A stretch of DNA of 64,000 nucleotides, taken from positions 124,001-188,000 of the forward strand of contig NZ_CP027433.1 of assembly GCF_002993285.1 (NCBI RefSeq). Reading direction: 5' to 3'. This DNA is from Gordonia iterans. Its GTDB lineage: Bacteria > Actinomycetota > Actinomycetes > Mycobacteriales > Mycobacteriaceae. The notes beneath the pieces were generated by a model. The model searched no databases. It worked only from the letters and a program-made list of their open reading frames with translations, and had not been told where the DNA came from. The position numbers were made by a program, and so were the translations under genes. Each line of letters begins with the position of its first letter. The stretch's first letter is position 1. This document shows positions 58,636 through 64,000 of the stretch, piece by piece.

Positions 58636-59175
58636 CTACCTCCACAACCAGAAGTCGACCGACTTGCTGCCGCCGACGAAACCGTAGCCGAGGTAGACCC
58701 CGTTCGGCAGTCGACGCAGTTCGTCGTGCGCGAAGGGCATACCGCTGCGCCGATAATCGATCCGGATCACGCGCCTGCCGTCGATCACCGACCGCGCGTA
58801 GAACACGTCGGCGGGCAGAATCTCGCCGCCGAACGCACGGTTGGTGAGCCAGCCTCGATGGAGAGTCTTGCCCGCCCAGATCGCGGACGCGGCCGACGAG
58901 GCGGCATCATTGGGCGGCCCGACCGGCCGCGTCTGCCCCCTCATCACCCCGAGCGGGATGGGGCCGGCCTCGGCGGTGCGGAACAGTCTGTCGAACTGCG
59001 CCTGACTGCACGAGTCGCGCAGCGCCATCGCCGTGGCTCCCGGTGCGAGGCGGGTGTTGACGTTGGCGGGACACGCCGGCGCCGCCGCGACCGGCGCCGC
59101 ACCCACCACCGTTCCCGCGCCGAGTGTGACGGCGGCGAGTGCACTCGCCAGCCACGACCTCTTGATGGTTGCCAT
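58636..59175 (-). CDS. Small secreted protein of unknown function
   Basis: A 179-residue protein with a Sec-type signal peptide: MATIKRSWLASALAAVTLGA, then GTVVGAAPVAAAPA, with cleavage likely after AAA or APA near 32. The mature part has two Cys (one in APACPANVN, one in DSCSQAQFD) that could pair as a disulfide, and ends in GVYLGYGFVGGSKSVDFWLWR. No known family was recognised. It is divergent from ligD with 82 bases between starts and convergent with the HNH gene; a role in DNA repair is unlikely for an exported protein. Confidence 0.75.
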   Translation of the reverse strand: MATIKRSWLASALAAVTLGAGTVVGAAPVAAAPACPANVNTRLAPGATAMALRDSCSQAQFDRLFRTAEAGPIPLGVMRGQTRPVGPPNDAASSAASAIWAGKTLHRGWLTNRAFGGEILPADVFYARSVIDGRRVIRIDYRRSGMPFAHDELRRLPNGVYLGYGFVGGSKSVDFWLWR

Positions 59176-59257
59176 GACGTCTCCTGCGGTTCGGTTCGGC
59201 CCCTGTTCCCACGGTAGGCCCGCATCGACGCCGACGGAACAGGCGAGAATGGAAGAC

Positions 59258-61360
59258 ATGGCGCGCAACGAACTGGAGGTCGACGGACGCACGATCTCGC
59301 TGACCCATCTCGATCGCGTCCTCTACCCCGACACCGGCACCCGAAAGTACGACGTCATCGCGTACTACGTCGGGATCGCCGACGCGATCCTGCCCCACCT
59401 GGCGGCCCGCCCCGTCACTCGCAAACGCTGGCCGTCGGGGACGGGCACCGAACCGTTCTTCGAGAAGACCATGCCGGCCGGTGCACCGGACTGGATCCCG
59501 CGCTTCACCATTGCGCACTCCACCGAAGACAAGGTCTATCCCGTCGCGTCGAGCGCCGCAGTGTTGGTATGGATGGCGCAGATGGCCGCACTGGAACTTC
59601 ATGTGCCGCAATGGCGGATCGACCTGTCGGAAGGCACCGGCGCGCGCCGCACCGCACGCCTGGTCCTGGACCTGGATCCAGGCCCGGACGTCCCCCTTTC
59701 CCAGTGCGCACAGGTGGCGCTCACCATCCGCGACGTGCTCGCCGACGCCGGCATCGAGTCGTGGCCGGTCACCAGCGGCGGCAAGGGCATCCACGTGTAC
59801 GGTCGACTACCCGCGCCGGTCCGCAGCGACTCGGCGCGCGCCGTCGCCAAGGAGATCGCAACCTCTCTGGAGCGGGCCTATCCGGACGACGTCACCGCTT
59901 CGATGAGCAAGGCCGCCCGGCCGGGCAAGGTGTTCGTCGACTGGAGCCAGAACTCCTCGGCCAAGACGACGCTCAGCCCGTACTCGCTCCGCGGGCTCGA
60001 GCAGCCCTGGGCCGCGGCGCCGCGCAAGTGGTCCGAGCTCGCCGAAGCCGATCTTCGCCAGCTGCAGTATTCGGAGGTGCTGGAACGCTTCTCCGCTGCC
60101 GGTGACTTGCTGGCCGAGCTGGACGGACCGGCGCCGACGCTTCCGGAAGGCGTCGTCGACCTCGGTGAGTACCGCAGACACCGCCGGGCGGACGTCGACG
60201 ACTCGGTTTCGACTCGCTCCGCTCGCTCAACCATCGAGCAGGGCACAGCGCCGATCTCCCCACCGAGCACAACCCAGCCCACTCCACCCACTCCCCCACC
60301 GAACACAACCCAGCCCACTCCCCCACCGAGCCCAAACCACGCCACCCGCGCAGGGAGCTCCACGCGTTCCGCCGGGGCAGACACCGAGCAGACTGTCTCC
60401 GCTCGATCGGCCGCCGGGGAGAACGGGACCGTGGTGCCGCTTCGGCCGATGCTCGCCGTCGACGAGTCGATCGAAGGACTCGAAGCGCACGACTGGGCGT
60501 TCGAGGGCAAATGGGACGGCTACCGGATTCTGGTGCGGTTCGCCGACGGGGATCTGCGCTTCCGGTCTCGGTCCGGCATCGACATGACCGCCGACTTCCC
60601 CGAGCTCGGCGTCCTGCGCGAGGCGCTGTCCGGACACTCGATCACGCTCGACGGCGAGGTGGTAGCCCTCGACGGAACCGGTCGCACCGACTTCACCCTC
60701 CTGGCCTCGCGCCGTCGCAGACCCGGGGAGTACCTCCTGCGCCTGTACCTCTTCGACCTTCTCGAGCTCGACGGGCACGACCTGTCGGCGCTGCCGTGGG
60801 AGCAGCGGCGAGCCCTGCTCGAGGAGCTGACGCCCTGGTTCGCCGCCACCCCGATAGTCCAGATTCCCGGCTTGCTCGACGGTCCCGGCGACCGCGCCGT
60901 CGCCGAGGCCAAGGCGCACGGGTGGGAGGGAGTGGTCGCCAAGCGGCGCTCGTCTCCCTACCGACCCGGATCCCGCAGTCCGGATTGGCGCAAACAGAAG
61001 AACTGGAACGACGTGGAAGTGGTGATCGGCGGATTCCGGATGGGCCGCGAGGGCAACGACCGGAATCTCGGCTCCGTTCTGGTCGGGTTGCCGGAGGAGA
61101 CGGGACTGCGCTACATCGGCCGGGTCGGCACCGGCTGGACCCAAAGCCAGGCCGCGGACCTGCTCGCCGAGCTCCGCGACCTGGAGATCCGCATGTGCCC
61201 GTTTGTGGGCGGCGTCGACGCCCCGGTCGCCTCCAGCGCCACCTGGGTGCTCCCGAAGTTGGTCGCCGACGTCCGTTTCATGGACTGGACCTCCACCGGG
61301 CATCTGCGCCACCCGTCGTGGCGCGGCATCCGCCGCGACAAGCTCCCCGGCGACCTGTGA
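59258..61360 (+). CDS. ligD: LigD: polymerase/primase domain plus ATP-dependent DNA ligase, without the phosphoesterase domain
   Basis: A 700-residue NHEJ enzyme. The N-terminal Pol domain (about 1-300) has THLDRVLYPDTG, LVLDLDPGPDVPL (metal Asp pair) and WPVTSGGKGIHVYGRLPAP. The ligase domain (about 405-700) has FEGKWDGYRILVR with the AMP-accepting Lys (about 424), DGEVVALDG and GWEGVVAKRRSSPY, ending in the OB fold with LRHPSWRGIRRDKLPGDL. Mycobacterial LigD has a phosphoesterase between them; here there is instead a Pro/Thr/Ser linker (about 315-390) with genomic repeats, and no HxDxR-type phosphoesterase motif. ATG 59258 (MARNELEV) is preferred; ATG 59249 (MEDMARNE) is possible. Confidence 0.92.
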   Translation: MARNELEVDGRTISLTHLDRVLYPDTGTRKYDVIAYYVGIADAILPHLAARPVTRKRWPSGTGTEPFFEKTMPAGAPDWIPRFTIAHSTEDKVYPVASSAAVLVWMAQMAALELHVPQWRIDLSEGTGARRTARLVLDLDPGPDVPLSQCAQVALTIRDVLADAGIESWPVTSGGKGIHVYGRLPAPVRSDSARAVAKEIATSLERAYPDDVTASMSKAARPGKVFVDWSQNSSAKTTLSPYSLRGLEQPWAAAPRKWSELAEADLRQLQYSEVLERFSAAGDLLAELDGPAPTLPEGVVDLGEYRRHRRADVDDSVSTRSARSTIEQGTAPISPPSTTQPTPPTPPPNTTQPTPPPSPNHATRAGSSTRSAGADTEQTVSARSAAGENGTVVPLRPMLAVDESIEGLEAHDWAFEGKWDGYRILVRFADGDLRFRSRSGIDMTADFPELGVLREALSGHSITLDGEVVALDGTGRTDFTLLASRRRRPGEYLLRLYLFDLLELDGHDLSALPWEQRRALLEELTPWFAATPIVQIPGLLDGPGDRAVAEAKAHGWEGVVAKRRSSPYRPGSRSPDWRKQKNWNDVEVVIGGFRMGREGNDRNLGSVLVGLPEETGLRYIGRVGTGWTQSQAADLLAELRDLEIRMCPFVGGVDAPVASSATWVLPKLVADVRFMDWTSTGHLRHPSWRGIRRDKLPGDL
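60205..60350 (+). repeat. Dispersed repeat and tandem Pro-rich repeats in the ligD linker
   Basis: GGTTTCGACTCGCTCCGCTC followed by GCTCAACCATCGAG (60205-60238) differs at one base from 6068-6101, and GGGCACAGC downstream parallels GGACACAGC there. Next, CCACCGAGCACAACCCAGCC and CCACCGAACACAACCCAGCC (about 60260 and 60296) form a 36-base tandem pair. All in frame. Confidence 0.9.
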
Positions 61361-61399
61361 GGCCAGACACCGAGGGGCCAGTCATCGGCCTGAGCCCGA

Positions 61400-62644
61400 T
61401 CAGCGGGGAGCGCTCGACGGAGCCGACGGCCCGACGGGCGAATCGGCGACGAAGTCCGTGACGAGCCATCTGCCGTTCTCCCAGACGAGGCTGATTCGGA
61501 ACGGCGTGGACTGGGAGGTGCCCGCGGGGCTGAGCAGACTGGTCCCACTCACGTAGACCGTCGACTGCACCACGGCCGAACCGTCCCCGCATCCCGCGAG
61601 ACGAGAGTCCATTCGGCTCACCTCACCGGTCACCGCGGCCTGTTCGAGAAACTTCTTGCTCGCCGGCCGTTCCTTCAGCGCCTCACGGAACTTCCCGGTC
61701 GACAGGCCCTCGAGTTCGGCGGTGTTCCGGTCGAAACTGCTCACGTTCATGTCGAGAGACAGCTCGGTGACCTTGTCGGCGACCGCGACCGCAGAATCGC
61801 ACGGAGCCGCCGAAGACTCCTCGCGTGTGAGGAAGTAGGCCGCCACACCGCCTGCGGCCAAGAGAGCTGCCACAGCCGACACCACTGCCAGCACCACACG
61901 TGCCGAACGATTCGGCCCCGGCTGCGGCACCGGAGTCGGCGCCACAATCCGAGCCACAGCCTCGACTGTGTCGCTCACAGTCCCCGGCGTGGCCGGATCG
62001 CCTGTCATCGCCACGGCGAGGACCCCGTCGACCGCAGACGGCAACGACGGGTTGAGCGACGACGCCGGAAGCGGCCACACGGTACCGTCGGACTCTCGCC
62101 CGGTGAGCATCCGAGAGAGCAGCCGCGCGACTGCCCGACGGTCCTCCTCCGCGGAGGCGTCACGCCCAGAGATTCCGAAGTCGGCGACGACCACCCGGCC
62201 GGTGGTCCGCTCCAGCAACACGTCGCCCGGTGTCAGCTCACCGTGGACCAGGCCGCGCGAATGCGCGTAGTCCAGTCCCGCAGCGACACTCCGCGCGATA
62301 CCGATCGCCTCGGCCGGCGCGAGCAGACCGCCGCGCTCGGCCAGCAGTCCCGCCAGGTCGGTGCCGTCGACGTACTGCATCGCGAACCAAGTCCGGCCGT
62401 CATCGCATTCGCCTGCGTCGATGATCTCGACGACGTTCGGGTGCCGCAGGTCGGCGGCGAACGCCGTCCCGCGGTCGCCGCCGCCTCGCCGCTGGGTCTC
62501 CGTAGTGTTCTGCCCGGCGCTCTCCTTGATCACCACCCGCCGGTCGAGGCGGCGATGCCTGGCCAGGTAGGCCGTCCCCTTCTCCCCGGAGCCGAGGACC
62601 TCCTCGATGACGTAACCGCCGATCCCGTCGCCCGGCTGCCTCAT
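61400..62644 (-). CDS. Degenerate receptor-type Ser/Thr kinase (pseudokinase) with Mce-associated-like extracellular domain
   Basis: A 414-residue protein. Kinase fold (about 10-240): GGYVIEEVLGSGEKGTAYLA (Gly loop), VVIKES (VAIK-like Lys), FAADLRHPNVVEIID, GLVHGELTPGDVLLERTTG where a kinase has HRDLKPxN, then VVVADFGISG with DFG. So the catalytic Asp is Glu and the Asn is Asp (HGELTPGD). One membrane segment (ARVVLAVVSAVAALLAAGGV, about 270-290) precedes an outer domain with SSFDRNTAELEGLSTGKFREAL, like the NTF2-type domain of Mce-associated proteins. It might bind ATP and signal or scaffold without phosphotransfer. The neighbours give no pathway. Confidence 0.85.
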   Translation of the reverse strand: MRQPGDGIGGYVIEEVLGSGEKGTAYLARHRRLDRRVVIKESAGQNTTETQRRGGGDRGTAFAADLRHPNVVEIIDAGECDDGRTWFAMQYVDGTDLAGLLAERGGLLAPAEAIGIARSVAAGLDYAHSRGLVHGELTPGDVLLERTTGRVVVADFGISGRDASAEEDRRAVARLLSRMLTGRESDGTVWPLPASSLNPSLPSAVDGVLAVAMTGDPATPGTVSDTVEAVARIVAPTPVPQPGPNRSARVVLAVVSAVAALLAAGGVAAYFLTREESSAAPCDSAVAVADKVTELSLDMNVSSFDRNTAELEGLSTGKFREALKERPASKKFLEQAAVTGEVSRMDSRLAGCGDGSAVVQSTVYVSGTSLLSPAGTSQSTPFRISLVWENGRWLVTDFVADSPVGPSAPSSAPR

Positions 62645-62728
62645 CGGATCCTCCGTCCTCGGCTCTGTCGGCTCGACCGCGGTACCCGGCCGCGCAACGA
62701 CGGCGACGGTGACGGCCGAGACCGCGCG

Positions 62729-64000
62729 TCAACTCAGATGGTGCACCTCCTGCAGCCCGTACACCGGGGTGTCGATCCCTTCGTAGCGGGCCTTCAACTG
62801 CAGCGCCAGGTACAGCGAATAGTGGCGCGACTGGTGCAGGTTGCCCCCGTGGAACCACAGTCCCGGCTGCTGCGTGGGCTTCCACATGTTGCGCTGCTCG
62901 CCCTCCCACGGCCCGGGATCCTTGGTGGTGTCCGACCCGAGACCCCACACCTTGCCCACGCGATCGGCCACCTCCTGACCCATCAGATCGGCGGCCCAGC
63001 CGTTCATCGACCCGTAGCCGGTCGCGTAGACCACGACGTCGGCCGGCAGTTCGGTGCCGTCGGTCAGCACCACCGAGTCCTCGGTCAGGTGGTCCACGCC
63101 GCCCTTGGCCAGCTTGATGGTGCCGTCGGCCACCAGCTCGCAGGCGCCGACGTCGATGTAGTACCCCGATCCGCGGCGCAGGTACTTCATGAACAGGCCG
63201 GAGTCGTCGTCGCCGAAGTCCAGGTCGAAGCCGGCGGCTTCCAGTCGGTCGTAGAAGTCCTTGTCACGCTCGCGGATCTGGTCGTAGATCGGGATCTGAA
63301 ACTGATGCATGATCCGGTAGGGCAGCGAGGCGAAGGTGAAGTCGGCCTTCTTGGTGGTCATGCCGTCGCGAACTGCCTGTTCGCTGTAGAGCGCGCCGAG
63401 ACCTATCTCCATGAGCGAGTCCGACTTCACGATGTGGGTCGACGATCGCTGCACCATGGTCGTGTCCACCCCGCTCTCCACCAGGGCCTTGCAGATGTCG
63501 TGGGCGGAGTTGTTGGCACCGATCACGACGACCTTCTTGCCGACGTAACCGTCCGGGCCGGGATGGGCGCTGGAGTGATGCTGTTCGCCGCGGAACACGT
63601 CCTGTCCGGGGAACTCCGGCACATTGGCCTTACCGGACATCCCGGTGGCCAGCACCAGCTGCGTCGGATGCAGGGTCAGCTCCTCGCCGTCCCGCACCAC
63701 GTGCACGGTCCAGCGGCCGGCTTCCTCGTCGTACGACGCCGAGGTGCACTCGGTCTTGGACCAGTACGGCACCTCCATCACCTTGGTGTAGAACTCCAGC
63801 CAGTCGCCGATCTTGTCCTTCGGCGCGAACACCGGCCAGTTCGCGGGGAACGGCAGATACGGGAGGTGGTCGTACCAGACCGGGTCGTGCAGGCAGAGCG
63901 ACTTGTAGCGTTTGCGCCACTGGTCGCCGGGTCGCTCGTGCTTGTCGACGACGAGCGACGGCACGCCGAGTTGCCGCAGCCGCGCGCCGAGCGCGATGCC
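62729..64000 (-). CDS. Flavin-containing monooxygenase, C-terminal part (5' end beyond the window)
   Basis: At least 423 residues. The frame remains open through base 64000 (GIALGARLRQLGVPSLVVDK), where a FAD-binding fold is already under way, so the start and the first GxGxxG are outside. Visible: RYKSLCLHDPVWYDHLPYLP, LVLATGMSGKANVPEFPG, KVVVIGANNSAHDICKALVE (NADPH site), DVVVYATGYGSMNGW. The motif GMSGxxxxPxFPG and overall layout suit the class B flavoprotein monooxygenases (YUC/FMO-like, related to the Baeyer-Villiger enzymes). Substrate unknown. Separated by 84 bases from the kinase gene upstream boundary, on the same strand. Confidence 0.87.
   Translation of the reverse strand, partial: GIALGARLRQLGVPSLVVDKHERPGDQWRKRYKSLCLHDPVWYDHLPYLPFPANWPVFAPKDKIGDWLEFYTKVMEVPYWSKTECTSASYDEEAGRWTVHVVRDGEELTLHPTQLVLATGMSGKANVPEFPGQDVFRGEQHHSSAHPGPDGYVGKKVVVIGANNSAHDICKALVESGVDTTMVQRSSTHIVKSDSLMEIGLGALYSEQAVRDGMTTKKADFTFASLPYRIMHQFQIPIYDQIRERDKDFYDRLEAAGFDLDFGDDDSGLFMKYLRRGSGYYIDVGACELVADGTIKLAKGGVDHLTEDSVVLTDGTELPADVVVYATGYGSMNGWAADLMGQEVADRVGKVWGLGSDTTKDPGPWEGEQRNMWKPTQQPGLWFHGGNLHQSRHYSLYLALQLKARYEGIDTPVYGLQEVHHLS

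Overview
The window is about 64 kb of very GC-rich, tightly packed actinobacterial DNA. Gene content points to the order Mycobacteriales, most likely Gordonia or a close relative. The clues are an AlkB fused to a rubredoxin, a Cgl0158-type inositol gene, Ku plus LigD, a DUF222/HNH (13E12-type) gene, tandem-TetR and class III cyclase genes, and MpaB-like and Baeyer-Villiger oxygenases. No rRNA, tRNA, CRISPR array or complete insertion sequence was seen. Genus is an inference.

Region 1 (1-27.5 kb) is an inositol/polyol island. An iolD-iolB-iolA-Cgl0158-iolC operon (minus strand) diverges from a GntR/UTRA regulator (iolR-like). Further on are an IolT-like transporter with an 11-codon leader ORF, a substrate-binding LacI-type regulator, a PhyH-family dioxygenase, an SDR/Gfo-Idh/isomerase operon, iolG, a second LacI regulator, two more Gfo/Idh genes and another TIM-barrel isomerase. 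A TTGTCnnGACAA-like palindrome recurs before several of these genes and suggests one regulon. Embedded in the island are a protein acetyltransferase/AcuC deacetylase pair, a universal stress protein, an AlkZ-like gene with no in-frame stop at its proper end, an MFS exporter and an unrecognised gene.

Region 2 (27.5-41 kb) handles lipids. It holds an alkane hydroxylation operon (alkB-rubredoxin fusion, rubredoxin, rubredoxin reductase, TetR), an SGNH hydrolase, a helical phasin-like protein, fadB/fadA beta-oxidation genes, a tandem-TetR regulator overlapping an adenylate cyclase, and a DrrAB-type ABC exporter.

Region 3 (41-52 kb) has a ROK regulator preceded by a cysteine-containing leader peptide with a perfect Shine-Dalgarno, an acyl-CoA dehydrogenase/phosphotransferase/histidine-phosphatase operon with TetR regulators, an MpaB-family oxygenase, and a four-gene sulfur-acquisition-type operon (FMN monooxygenase plus MetN-MetI-MetQ-like transporter) joined by ATGA overlaps.

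Region 4 (52-64 kb) has a Baeyer-Villiger monooxygenase-DUF4334-FMN alpha-hydroxyacid dehydrogenase operon and an NHEJ locus (ku and a two-domain LigD) interrupted by a DUF222/HNH gene and a secreted protein. It ends with a degenerate receptor kinase and the 3' part of a flavin monooxygenase.

The most unusual feature is a family of short dispersed repeats built on GGTCGAGCGGAGTCGAGACC, GGTTTCGACTCGCTCCGCTC and CCTTCGACTCCGCTCAGG cores. They lie between genes as arrays and palindromes and also inside coding sequences, always in frame: ABC ATPase, lldD, ligD and three places in the HNH gene. One of the HNH insertions is flanked by a 6-bp direct repeat.
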